Below are positions 1-8,863 of a stretch of 64,000 nucleotides of DNA, in pieces; the stretch's first letter is position 1, and each line of letters starts with the position of its first letter. The DNA is from Megaera_A sp965233855 (lineage in GTDB: Bacteria; Pseudomonadota; Alphaproteobacteria; Rickettsiales; Rickettsiaceae), in contig OZ247586.1 of the NCBI GenBank assembly GCA_965233855.1, positions 248,001 through 312,000 on the forward strand, in the 5' to 3' direction. The notes under the pieces were generated by a model. The model was not told the origin of the DNA and did not search any database. It saw nothing but the letters and a program-made list of their open reading frames with translations. A program made the position numbers and the translations under genes.

Positions 1-492
1 TCTAATGGCGCAAAGTTCTCTTCCCTCTGGAGTGTTCATGTCTATCGTATCGTGGTAAAAAGCTGATAATGAACCTACAACAGATAGTATGACTGCCATT
101 GGATGCGCTGAATGTCTAAATGCTCCAAAGATATTACGAGTTTGCTCGTTAACCATAGAATGATGAGATATTTTATGTTTAAAGTCTGCATATTCATTTT
201 TATTTGGTAATTCACCATTAAATAATAGATAGGAAACTTCTAGAAAATCTTTGTTGTCAGCTAAATCTTTAATTTCATAGCCGCGATGTCTTAGAATTCC
301 TTCCCCTCCGTCAATAAAGGTTATAGATGATGTGCATGAAGCTGTTGACATGAACCCTGGGTCATATGTGAAATATCCAGTTTCGCCATAGAGTTTTGTT
401 ACATCTATTACATCAGCTCCAATTGAAGCTTTTCTGATCGGCAATTTATATGTTTCGTTTTTAATTTTTAATTCAGCAAATTCATCACTCAT
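1..492 (-). CDS. gltA: Citrate synthase, N-terminal part (runs off the left edge)
   Basis: Translating the minus strand from the ATG at 490-492 gives 164 residues, open to the window edge. It begins MSDEFAELKIKNETYKLPIR and continues with the citrate synthase N-terminal hallmarks TYDPGFMSTASCTSSITFIDG and LRHRGYEIKDLA, as in bacterial type II citrate synthases. The enzyme condenses acetyl-CoA and oxaloacetate at the entry of the TCA cycle in the cytoplasm. The catalytic His and Asp residues lie beyond the window and cannot be checked. The upstream 135 bp separates it from the uracil-DNA glycosylase gene and holds a weak promoter-like pair (TTGCAA, then TAAGAT 18 nt later, on the minus strand). 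Confidence 0.93.
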   Translation of the reverse strand, partial: MSDEFAELKIKNETYKLPIRKASIGADVIDVTKLYGETGYFTYDPGFMSTASCTSSITFIDGGEGILRHRGYEIKDLADNKDFLEVSYLLFNGELPNKNEYADFKHKISHHSMVNEQTRNIFGAFRHSAHPMAVILSVVGSLSAFYHDTIDMNTPEGRELCAIR

Positions 493-627
493 ATTTATCT
501 TTCCGTCTACGCTTGGTTGAAAATTGGAATAATTCCATCAACTTTTAATCTTATTTGATTTTACTGTGTATTTGCAACTAAAACAATTAGAGGTGATAGT
601 TTCTTGATTATGGTGTGGTATAAGAGG

Positions 628-1455
628 TTAGATTATATTTTTCTCTTGTAGATAATCACGAATTTTAAGTAAATCAAACCAAGTATCTTTCTTTTTTGAA
701 GGTTGGCGTAGTAGAAAGGCTGGATGAAATAATGCGGTAGTTAATATTGGTTTTTTTAAATATTGATTTGTATATGAAAAGTAATTTTTGCGAATATCTG
801 AGATGTTTTCTTTCTTACCAAGCATTGAAGCTGTTGCTGTTCCTCCGACTAGAATAATTAATTCCGGCGCAAGGAGTGATATATGTTTTTCAACAAAAGG
901 TTTGCAAATTTCTATTTCTTCAGGGGTGGGTCGTCTATTAGCTGGTGGCCTCCAGAAGATTGTATTGGTAATATAAATATTCTGCTCGCGACTTAAGCCA
1001 ATAGTCTCTAGCATTTTATCTAATAGAATTCCGCTTTCTCCACAGAAAGGAATTCCTTTTTCATCTTCTGTTGCACCTGGCGCTTCGCCAATCAATAATA
1101 TTTTTGCATTCTGAGATCCGTCGCTAAAAACTGTATTATTGGCGAATTTTTTTAGTTCGCATCCGTCAAAATTTTCAACGGCTTTTTTAAGTTCTTCTAA
1201 CGTGTTTGCTTTATCAGCTATAGTGCGAGAGGCTAAAGTGCTCTTTTTAGCTTCATGTATTTTCTGTTTTTTAGGCGAAGAGGAAGGTTTTGCTGAAGAA
1301 ATTTTTGGCATATCTATTTTTATATTTTGCTTAGATGTTTGTTTTATCGTATGAATAAGAGAATTTTTACTATCTTTTTTTTCCGAACAATAATATTCTA
1401 TGCCTGCTTGCTGGAGCCATTTTAATTGGTCTAGTTTTTCTTGTAATTTGTTCAT
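628..1455 (-). CDS. Uracil-DNA glycosylase, family 4-like
   Basis: This would remove uracil from DNA as the first step of base excision repair. The catalytic domain occupies roughly the last 190 of 275 residues. It has the family motif GEAPGATEDEKGIPFCGESG followed by ITNTIFWRPPANRRPTPEE and a C-terminal LFHPAFLLRQP segment, matching family 4 (UdgA-type) enzymes. The FDGCELKKFANNTVFSDG stretch before it is the usual alphaproteobacterial version of the cluster-binding N-terminus. Residues 25-80 are a low-complexity Ser/Lys-rich linker. I chose the ATG at 1453-1455 because it removes a 12-residue extension that would overlap the divergent rluD start; the two starts are then 16 bp apart. Confidence 0.85.
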   Translation of the reverse strand: MNKLQEKLDQLKWLQQAGIEYYCSEKKDSKNSLIHTIKQTSKQNIKIDMPKISSAKPSSSPKKQKIHEAKKSTLASRTIADKANTLEELKKAVENFDGCELKKFANNTVFSDGSQNAKILLIGEAPGATEDEKGIPFCGESGILLDKMLETIGLSREQNIYITNTIFWRPPANRRPTPEEIEICKPFVEKHISLLAPELIILVGGTATASMLGKKENISDIRKNYFSYTNQYLKKPILTTALFHPAFLLRQPSKKKDTWFDLLKIRDYLQEKNII

Positions 1456-1471
1456 ATTAAAATATTTTAAA

Positions 1472-2434
1472 ATGCCATCATATAAATACATTATTCCAGA
1501 ATATCTAAGTGGTCAAAGGTTGGATAAGTCTTTGAGCTTATTGTGCGCGGAATCTTCTCGCAGTCAAATTCAAAAAGCGATAAAAAATAGGCGCTTAGTT
1601 TTGAATAATCAGATTATTTCGAATTTATCGAGCAGGGTCAAGGAGAATGATGAAGTTGAGATAAATATCGAAGAAGAGATTCAGGAAGATATTGAACCAA
1701 CAAATATACCATTGGATATTGTATATGAGGATGAAGATTTAATTGTCGTTAATAAAAATTCTAATATGACAGTTCACCCTGGAGCAGGAAATCATAATGA
1801 TACATTGGTAAATGCTTTGTTATATCATAGTCAAAATTTATCTAATATTGGTGGTGAAATTAGGCCAGGTATTGTCCATCGTTTAGATAAGACAACTTCG
1901 GGACTTATGGTAGTGGCAAAGAATAATCAAGCTCATGTGCATCTAGCTGAGCAAATTGAATCACGAAATCTTGTTCGTAAATACAAGGCTTTGGCTTGGG
2001 GAATGGTGAAACAGACTGAAGGCACTATTAATATGCCAATAGGTAGAAGTACCTCAGATAGAAAAAGGATGACAACTTTAAAGAATGGTGGTGGCAAGTC
2101 AGCTATCACTCATTATAAGGTGGTAGAAATTATCCATGGTGGTTTATTTAGTTTAGTTGAATGCAAATTAGAGACAGGGAGAACTCATCAAATTCGTGTG
2201 CATATGAGTCATATTGGGCATTCAATTGTTGGTGATCAAACCTATGGAAATAATTCTCGTAAAATTCATGGATGCCCTGAGAATTTAAAAGAGGAATTGT
2301 TGAAAATGGATCACCAAGCGTTACATTCTTTTTATATGAGTTTTGAGCACCCTAAGACTGGTGAAATAATGGAGTTCGAACAAGATCTTCCAGAAGATTA
2401 TAAAAGCTTGTTGGATTATATACGCATGGTTTAG
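1472..2434 (+). CDS. rluD: RluA-family pseudouridine synthase (RluD-like)
   Basis: A 320-residue RluA-family pseudouridine synthase. An S4 RNA-binding domain lies near residues 10-60 (SGQRLDKSLSLLC, then SRSQIQKAIKNRRLVLNN). The catalytic domain carries the HRLDKTTSGLMVVAK motif, whose Asp is the family nucleophile, and the later ETGRTHQIRVHM motif. Length and S4 domain fit RluD, which modifies helix 69 of 23S rRNA, but RluC cannot be excluded from sequence alone. The open frame extends 24 codons further upstream; I took the ATG at 1472 because the protein then begins just before the S4 domain and clears the divergent gene. Confidence 0.88.
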   Translation: MPSYKYIIPEYLSGQRLDKSLSLLCAESSRSQIQKAIKNRRLVLNNQIISNLSSRVKENDEVEINIEEEIQEDIEPTNIPLDIVYEDEDLIVVNKNSNMTVHPGAGNHNDTLVNALLYHSQNLSNIGGEIRPGIVHRLDKTTSGLMVVAKNNQAHVHLAEQIESRNLVRKYKALAWGMVKQTEGTINMPIGRSTSDRKRMTTLKNGGGKSAITHYKVVEIIHGGLFSLVECKLETGRTHQIRVHMSHIGHSIVGDQTYGNNSRKIHGCPENLKEELLKMDHQALHSFYMSFEHPKTGEIMEFEQDLPEDYKSLLDYIRMV

Positions 2435-2499
2435 TTGACAGTGCGTCCATATAGTTTTACGATCTTTAGTTGTTAACTAATAATATAAAAGTGTAAGAA

Positions 2500-3242
2500 A
2501 TGAATAAATTCAAGATTTTATTGGCAATAATTTTATCAATTTCTTTGGTTTCTTGCAGTGAGCTTAGGGATGATGACACATGGGTGGTTGGAACAAGTGC
2601 TGATAATCCGCCTTATGAGTTTATGCAAGATGGCGAAATAGTTGGGTTCGATATAGATTTGATGGTTGCAATTGGACAGCATCTTGGAAAGAATATTGAA
2701 TTTCGAAATATGGAATTTCATGGATTGCTCGCATCATTATCTAGTGAAAATGTTGATATGGTCGTAGCTGGAATGTCTATTACTCCGGAGCGTCAGAAAA
2801 GAGTTGCCTTCTCAGTCCCATATACAGATGCTAGAATTGCTGTATTATTTCGACGTGAAGATGGTTTTAAGAGAGGTGAAGATTTAAAAGGTAAGCAAGC
2901 AGGTGCTCAGCTTGGTACTATCTGGACGTTGATTGCTCATGATATGTCTGTTAAATATGAATTTAGAACAAAAGCGCTTGCAAACAATTTGATGCTTGTT
3001 GAAGAGCTAAAAAATAAAAGAATGGATGCAATCGTTTTAGAAGAATCACAAGCTGAGAAATTTATGGATAAATATCCAAAATTATCAAGTTTCCCTGTGA
3101 AGCAATATGGTTCATCATTTGCAATCGCTTTGCCAAAGAAGACTGAATGAAAAAGAATATAGATCATACTATCAAGCAGTTAAAAGGTAATGGTACTATT
3201 AGCGCATTGGCAAAAAAATGGGGGGTAGTTAGTGCGCAGTGA
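2500..3242 (+). pseudogene. Amino-acid ABC transporter substrate-binding lipoprotein, frameshifted near the 3' end
   Basis: Residues 1-19 are a lipoprotein signal peptide ending in the lipobox LVSC (Cys19). The rest is a family 3 periplasmic solute-binding domain (TSADNPPYEFMQDGEIVGFD, then DMVVAGMSITPERQKRVAFS), typical of polar amino acid ABC uptake. The zero frame stops at TGA 3148-3150 after 216 residues. The missing C-terminal helix is intact in the next frame: an ATG at 3147 overlaps that stop and is followed by KKNIDHTIKQLKGNGTISAL and KKWG, closing at 3242. One lost A (GAAATG to GAATG) explains this. The 216-residue product may be partly functional. No permease or ATPase gene is adjacent. 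Confidence 0.8.
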
Positions 3243-3702
3243 TGAATTTAAGGTAGCTGTCGGAAAGTTCCCAACAGGGGTAACGGTGATTTCTGCTGCT
3301 CATAATAATCAATTATGGGGATTTACAGCTAATTCTTTTACATCAGTTTCTCTTGAACCTAGATTAATTTCATTTTGCTTAAATAAGCAAGCTGGTAGTT
3401 TTAAAGTGTTTGAAGTAGCCGAGTATTTTGCAGTTAGTATCTTAGCTAGTGATCAAGCAAATTTATCAACGCATTTTGCTAGTCGCAAGACAGATAAATT
3501 CGATTCGATAGATCATAATATTGGTGAGTATTCTAAGGCTCCCTTGTTAAATGGTTCTGTTGCTTTTGTAGAATGTAAGAAATATGATCAATTTGAATGT
3601 GGAGATCACGACATTTTTATTGGTGAAGTGGGAAGAACATATATAGATGATACAAAATCTCCATTATTATATTTTGCAAAATCATATACAGAGGTCAAAT
3701 GA
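3232..3702 (+). CDS. Flavin reductase-like FMN-binding split-barrel protein
   Basis: A 156-residue protein starting at GTG 3232 and overlapping the last 11 bp of the ancestral binding-protein gene. The opening FPTGVTVISAAHNN and GFTANSFTSVSLEPRLISFC are characteristic of the flavin reductase-like domain, in which FMN is bound and reduced by NAD(P)H, often to feed a partner monooxygenase. No monooxygenase is visible nearby, so the physiological partner is unknown. The stop overlaps the dapB start as ATGA, suggesting translational coupling. Confidence 0.85.
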   Translation: MRSDEFKVAVGKFPTGVTVISAAHNNQLWGFTANSFTSVSLEPRLISFCLNKQAGSFKVFEVAEYFAVSILASDQANLSTHFASRKTDKFDSIDHNIGEYSKAPLLNGSVAFVECKKYDQFECGDHDIFIGEVGRTYIDDTKSPLLYFAKSYTEVK

Positions 3703-4444
3703 GTTTGATTAGGGTTGGTATTAGCGGCGCGAATGGCAGAATGGGAAAAGCTCTAGAGGCTGTAATAGATTTGCAAAAAAAAAGTTTGAACTTGTTGCTA
3801 AGCTTACGAGAGAAAGTTCAAAAGATGATATAAGAAATGTATGTAAGATTTGTGATGTAATTATTGATTTTGCTGTGCCAGAAAGTTTGGAATATTTAAC
3901 TAAGTTTGCGGTAGAATATTCTACTTCTCTTGTTGTTGGGACTACTGCACTTGAACAAGAGCATTTTGAATATTTGGAGAATGCATCAAAAAGCATTGCT
4001 GTTATTTATGCACCAAACACAAGTCTTGGAGCAATTTTGCTAGAATATTTATCAATGAGAGCTGCAAAAATATTAAAAGATTATGATGCTGAGATTGTTG
4101 AAGCTCACCATAAGCATAAAAAAGATGCACCATCTGGAACTGCAATTGCTATTGGCAAGTCTATAGCTAAAGCTAGAAATGTAGATTTTGATACGAACGC
4201 TGTGTTTGACAGGCATGTTCAGGGTTTGCGTAAGAATGATGACATAAGCTTTGCATCTGTTAGAGGTGGAGGTATTTTTGGCGAACATGAAATAATCTTT
4301 GCTGGAGATAATGAATTAGTGACTGTTGGGCATAGAGCCTTATCACGTGCGGCTTTTGCTGAAGGCGCAGTATTTGCAGCTTCATGGATTGTTGGTAAAT
4401 CACCTTCGCTATATTCTATGCGCGATGTTCTTGGTTTAGATTAA
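3699..4444 (+). pseudogene. dapB: 4-hydroxy-tetrahydrodipicolinate reductase, frameshifted in an A9 run
   Basis: DapB makes tetrahydrodipicolinate on the lysine/meso-diaminopimelate route to peptidoglycan. The reading frame starts at ATG 3699 with the NAD(P)-binding motif VGISGANGRMGKAL, then hits a run of nine A at 3775-3783. The zero frame stops about 60 bp later. From FELVAKLTRESSKDDIRNVC onward the protein continues one frame over, through VVGTTALEQ and the catalytic EAHHKHKKDAPSGTAIAIGK motif, to TAA at 4444. A ten-A tract would restore a roughly 248-residue enzyme. The rest is perfectly conserved, so this is a very recent mutation, a sequencing indel, or a gene rescued by polymerase slippage at poly(A). 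Confidence 0.9.
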
Positions 4445-4570
4445 GTAATTTTTATCATAATTGAATCAAAAATTTTATATAAAATGCTTGCCTTTTTAGG
4501 TAATTTATTTTAATGTTCACTCAACTGTGTAAAGTATAAAATATACTGTGCACTTATGTTAAAGTGTTGT

Positions 4571-4655
4571 GCCCGCGTGATGGAATGGTAGACATAGTAG
4601 ACTTAAAATCTGCGGAGCTTAGCTCGTGCCGGTTCAAGTCCGGCCGCGGGTACCA
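4571..4655 (+). tRNA. tRNA-Leu(UAA)
   Basis: An 85-nt cloverleaf including an encoded CCA. The acceptor stem is GCCCGCG with CGCGGGT. The anticodon stem GTAGA/TCTGC encloses loop CTTAAAA with anticodon TAA. A long class II variable arm and the T-arm motif GGTTCAAGTCC identify leucine. It is followed 25 bp later by the NifU-like gene on the same strand. Confidence 0.95.
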
Positions 4656-4680
4656 TTTTAAAACTTTCTAGGTTGAATTT

Positions 4681-5241
4681 ATGTTTATCCAAACCGAAGA
4701 AACTCCAAATCCAAATGCATTAAAGTTCTTGCCTGGTTCTGATATTAGTACGTCTGGTCCCGTTTTTTTTAATACTATTGAAGAAGCTATTCAAAAAAGT
4801 GGTTTAGCTGCCAAGATTTTTCAAATTGGGAATGTTGGAGCAGTTTTTTATGGTGTTGACTTTATTACAGTAACAAAGACCGATGAGTCCAGTTGGGACT
4901 TATTAAAACCAGAAATTCTTATGGTGATTATGGATCATCTAGTTGCTGGAATGCCGATTTTTGATGAACCGCAAAATGTTTTAAAAGAAATCGATACTGA
5001 TGGTATGGATGATATTGAAAAGCAAATTGTTGAGATTATTGAAACTCGTGTTCGACCATCTGTTGCAATGGATGGCGGTGATATAGTGTATCAAGGTTTT
5101 GAAGATGGTGTTGTATATCTCCAATTGCGAGGCGCTTGCTCTGGTTGCCCTAGTTCATCAATTACTCTCAAAAATGGCATTGAATCAATGTTGCAACATT
5201 TTGTACCTGAAGTAAAGTCCGTCGAAGCTGCTGAAGAGTAG
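4681..5241 (+). CDS. NifU family Fe-S cluster carrier (Nfu type)
   Basis: A 186-residue protein with an N-terminal Nfu domain (IQTEETPNPNALKFLPG) and a C-terminal NifU domain holding the cluster-binding CxxC in GACSGCPSSS. This two-domain form is the alphaproteobacterial and mitochondrial NFU1 type, which carries a [4Fe-4S] cluster from the ISC machinery to client enzymes. It sits directly behind tRNA-Leu with no other ISC gene in view. The start is the first ATG after the tRNA, and the family N-terminus begins there. Confidence 0.92.
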   Translation: MFIQTEETPNPNALKFLPGSDISTSGPVFFNTIEEAIQKSGLAAKIFQIGNVGAVFYGVDFITVTKTDESSWDLLKPEILMVIMDHLVAGMPIFDEPQNVLKEIDTDGMDDIEKQIVEIIETRVRPSVAMDGGDIVYQGFEDGVVYLQLRGACSGCPSSSITLKNGIESMLQHFVPEVKSVEAAEE

Positions 5242-5405
5242 CAGTTTGCTGCGTCGTTGTCTTCAGTTATATATACTTCTAGACTCTTCGGACATAGCGC
5301 TAAATTCCTATTTTTTGATTGTATTTATTATTGTATTTTTATATGAAACAGTATTTAGTTAATATATTTTAACTAAAACTATACATATTATAAAAAGAAG
5401 TTTCA

Positions 5406-5614
5406 ATGGTTTTGCTTGCAGAAGAAGAGTGGGGGGTCTGAAGAGGATTCTCAGGAAATAGATTATCGCCTCGGATCTGAATTATTTGCTAAATATATGT
5501 GCGCTCTTAGAGATGCAGATATTGGTTCAATAGATGAAAGAGGTGCATTTGAGGCTTTTATTTTAGAACAAAACTTTGGTGATGATGAAGTAATAGATGT
5601 TCCTACTGTTCTAC
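5406..5614 (+). pseudogene. Unknown acidic protein, frameshifted and cut by IS A copy 1
   Basis: I do not recognise this gene. An ATG at 5406 opens MVLLAEEEWG and then runs into a G6 tract at 5431-5436 that shifts the frame. With one G fewer the protein continues SEEDSQEIDYRLGSELFAKY, then MCALRDADIGSIDERGAFEAF and ILEQNFGDDEVIDVPTVLP, where IS A begins at 5615. A TTG at 5416 could initiate the second frame alone. About 70 residues remain. They are acidic and look helical, with no motif I know. The lost 3' end is not elsewhere in this window. Confidence 0.5.
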
Positions 5615-7291
5615 CAGCGATTCGAAATATGAGCTAGAACCGTTGCATCATAACGCATTGAAAAAACGTATTTCGTAGAGCAAAAAGAAAAAAATAGTAA
5701 AATGCATATAAATCTTTAGAATAATACCAGTATATTTAATAAAGATTGGTACAGTCGTATTCATTCTAAAAAACACCTAAGTGTAAGTGCATTGTTAGAG
5801 TCAATTTCTAACAAATTTGGATTAATTTCAGACAATAGAGCGCCAAACAGTACTCATAAGATAAAGGATGTGATGCTATCAGGTCTTGCTTGCATGTATT
5901 TTCAATCCCAATCGTTATTATAATTTCAACGCAAAATGCAGAATCATCACCAAAAAAATAACCTCAAAAGCATGTTTAATGTTAATGATCTTCCTACAGA
6001 CAATGGAATGCGTAATATTATAGATTCTGTAAATCCAGAAGTAGCATTTAGACCAATATTTAAAGAATTATTTAATAAATTACAAAGAGGCAAACACCTT
6101 GAACAATATCAAACATTACCAGGGAAGTATTTATTGAATGTAGATGGTACGCAATATTTTAGCTCTAAGGAAATTAGTTGTAAAAAATGCTTAACACGTG
6201 GTACTGTCAAAAACTCATATCACTGCCATCAAGCATTACAAGCGGCAATTGTTAAAGACGGCTTACGTCAGGTCATACCAGTGATGCCAGAAGATATTTG
6301 CATACAAGATGGAGCAAAAAAAGAAGATAGTGAAGTAAATGCTTTTTATAGATTTATAGATAAGTTTAGAAAGGATCACGATAAGTTAGGCATTATTATC
6401 AATGCCGATGGATTATATGCAACAACACCAGTAATTGAGAAGATACATTCCCATAATGCAAACTACATTTTTCGTGCAAAACCCAAACAACATAAGACAT
6501 TGATGAATAATCTAACCTCTATAGATAAATCTAAAGTTTATACCACTAGCCGAAGAAATAATGAACTTGTCATAGAGTGGGTTAATGATATTGAACTCTT
6601 TAGTGGCACCAAACAAAGAACAAATTATATAGCTGCATGGGAGCTAGTTCCTCAGAAAAACGGCACAAAAAAAGTGCAGTATTTTGGCAAATGGATAACT
6701 GACTTAGAAATCACAAATAAGAATGCAAAAATTATTTTAGATGCTGCAAGAGCACGTTGGAAAATAGAAAATGAGTGCTTCAATAGTTTAAAAAATCATG
6801 GATATAACATTGAACATAATTATGGTCACGGTAAAAACAATTCATGTTATAACTTCTATAACTTTACATTATTATCATTTTTGATGCATCAAATTCATCA
6901 ATTAACCGATAGTTTATTCCAAAAACTCAGATTAAAATATAGCCGTTTAGCTTCATTATGGCATCAAGTCGGAGCGTTTGTTAATAGACTGTATTTTACC
7001 AACTTAGAAGCGTTATGGGAATTTTTGATTGGAGAAATGGATTATGAACCACCACCAACTTAAGGTGTTGTTTGATTGATTACTAACTGTATTTATCAAT
7101 AGACTTGCTATTGATAACCGTTGTGGTGTATCATTTTTGTGAAAATGTTATTTTGTGATGTTTTCTACTAGCAAATCTGGTAATTATCACCATCTTTTTG
7201 ATAAAAATAAAGCAAATATAATCTGATAATTTGCTACAAAGCCGATAATATTTTTTATAACACTGATTTTATTCCATATTTCGAATCGCTG
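5615..7291 (+). mobile_element. Insertion sequence IS A, copy 1 (1677 bp)
   Basis: A complete element bounded by 17-bp terminal inverted repeats, CAGCGATTCGAAATATG at 5615 and its complement ending at 7291. It encodes one DDE transposase. The same 1677 bp recur at 18014, 51415 and 55790 with only a few differences. The immediate flanks of this copy do not match each other, but the 9 bp to its right (TATCTTTTG) equal the 9 bp to the left of copy 6. The family is most like IS4/ISNCY (ISDol1-type) by transposase sequence and size; this placement is inferred, not searched. Confidence 0.95.
5792..7063 (+). pseudogene. IS A transposase, nonsense codon at position 44
   Basis: Equivalent to the 423-residue transposase of copies 2 and 5, but Glu44 (GAA) is TAA at 5921-5923. 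A downstream ATG at 5936 leaves a 375-residue frame that keeps all presumed catalytic residues (Asp in LLNVDGTQYF, Asp in IINADGLYAT, Glu in RWKIENECFN). A product from reinitiation lacks the N-terminal helical region and may not transpose. Copy 6 carries the identical mutation. Confidence 0.9.
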
Positions 7292-8168
7292 TATCTTTTG
7301 AGGAGCTATCATTAAACCTATCAATTGCAGTGAATTTCTGAGAGGATTTTTTTAGAGCTGGATTTTTTAGGATTTCGCTTATGGTTTGAGTTTTTATATT
7401 TCCAAGAATGATGGTTGAGATTTGCGAGGTTTTTCCGAACGTATAAACTTCGCCATTGCTTGAGATGAAAAACGTATTCCTTGCGCGATCATCTATTGCT
7501 CTGTCATAAATCTTTATGTCACTATGTTTGCTCTTGAGCATTTTGGCTGCATTCTCAAACTGAGATTTTTCTAAAATCATTTGATCAGCTAATTTATCAC
7601 CAGATCTTAGCGGCCACCATTGATATATTGACCAAGTCTTGATGGATTTATGCTTCTTTACTATTTGAGCGATATCATCTAAAGCATCAACATTTCTCTT
7701 GCTAACTGTTGTGTTTAATCTAATTGGTACATCAAAACTATCAGCTATTGATAAGCTATATAAAAGCTTATCTAGTAAATCTTTTTTTCCCCTTCTGAAC
7801 GTTTCAATTATCTTCTGATCAGCTCCATCTAGAGGAACGCCGATATAAGAAACTAGATCCTTCAAATTGTATAAAAGCCTGAGGTTTAGATTATATGATA
7901 CTGTATCAATTCCTATTTTTAACCCTTTATTTTTTGCATATTTACAAAATTCAACTAAATCTGGCCATAATAATGGGTCACCACCGGATATAATCAGCTC
8001 GGATGTTCCAGAGTTAACTATTTTATCCAATATCTTTTTACACTGATCCAAAGATAGTACTTCTGAATTAAAAATATTGTAACAACCTTTGCATGTTAGA
8101 GGGCATCTATTAAACACTCTCCAATTAACTCTAGTAATATTAGGTTTCATAGGTTGAGGCTTTAGCAT
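7292..8168 (-). pseudogene. Radical SAM domain protein, 3' end cut by IS A copy 1
   Basis: From ATG 8168 the protein opens MLKPQPMKPNITRVNWRVFN and has the radical SAM cluster motif CPLTCKGCY (Cys22, Cys26, Cys29) and the SAM-binding SGGDPLLW motif. No C-terminal cysteine cluster is visible, so no SPASM-type auxiliary Fe-S site is expected. The last residues before the IS are DRFNDSSSKD. The TRVNW opening, the lack of auxiliary cysteines and the NTTV and WSIYQ segments recall viperin- or MoaA-type folds, but function is unknown. In its ancestral state this frame was fused to the upstream gene (8252-8863). An AAGGAGG-like site 20-odd nt upstream of 8168 may still allow separate translation. 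Confidence 0.75.
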
Positions 8169-8251
8169 ATCAACAACCTCTTCCTTAACCTCCTTATATT
8201 CTTCAACAATATTTGTATCTTTGATTGAATCTAATAAATCAAATGCTTTTT

Positions 8252-8863
8252 CTAAGCCCCCCTATTCGGTAATTTCTGCATTAATAAGGTTGCGAATTGC
8301 GCTTTTAATTTATCATTATTCGGGGTGCTTTTTAAAGCATTTGCAACCTTGTTTTTTAAGGAGTTTAATCCGTCGATAGTAAAATTCTCAAAATTTGTTC
8401 TATCAACAAACTCCTTATCCAGATTCGTTTCTACATTATTATATTTTTCATTACGCATCTTTAGCCAGTCAGTTGGCAAAATCTGCAGAGCTTCCAAATT
8501 AATTTGAGAGTTTTCTACATGCTTCTTTGCTAATAATTTTAAGTTACCATCAAATAAATATGAAACTCTGTTTTTTCCTTTTCCTCTATATAGTAAATAA
8601 CCCATTGGGTTTAAATTTGTATATTGTTGGAATATCTTGTACAAGCCGTCTTTTTGGTTAAGTTCAACAACATCTTTTGAATCCATTGTTGATATTGATG
8701 TCTTAATCTTATCAATTTGGCTATCAGCTAGCATCCCCGACGTTATTCTATAAACATTATCTCTGTTTAATACATTAGATTCAAAATCTACTAACCTGTT
8801 CAATCTCAATACCAAGTTTACTTCCGCAAATGTTACCTCTTCTATAAATTTATATTTTTTCAT
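8252..8863 (-). pseudogene. Unknown N-terminal domain of the radical SAM protein, split off by a G-run frameshift
   Basis: The frame starts at ATG 8863 behind a good ribosome site (GGGGAAG) with MKKYKFIEEVTFAEVNLVLR and ends after 203 residues at PNRGA plus TAG. The end is artificial. The C6 run at 8257-8262 (G6 on the coding strand) with one more G gives PNRGGLEKAFDLLDSIKD and runs in frame through VEEYKEVKEEVVD into the radical SAM protein at 8168. The ancestral gene therefore coded for one two-domain protein of more than 520 residues. I do not recognise the N-terminal domain: mixed charge, no membrane segment, no Cys motif. A candidate promoter (TTGTTC, 16 nt, TAAATA) lies upstream. Confidence 0.65.

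Noticed and set aside
3148..3150. TGA read as tryptophan (altered genetic code)
   Set aside because: Other genes use TGA as a normal stop and TGG for Trp; the frame after the TGA closes within three codons, so recoding would not restore the domain.
4681..5241. Possible nitrogen fixation role for the NifU-like gene
   Set aside because: It is the two-domain Nfu type used in general Fe-S assembly, with no nif genes near.
7269..7291. C-terminal residues TAIRNME of the radical SAM open frame
   Set aside because: They are encoded by the IS A terminal repeat, so they are not part of the native protein.
7102..7300. Possible small repeat unit or CRISPR-like array in the shared 180-bp block found downstream of the transposases
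   Set aside because: All occurrences are the right end of IS A; there are no regularly spaced repeats.
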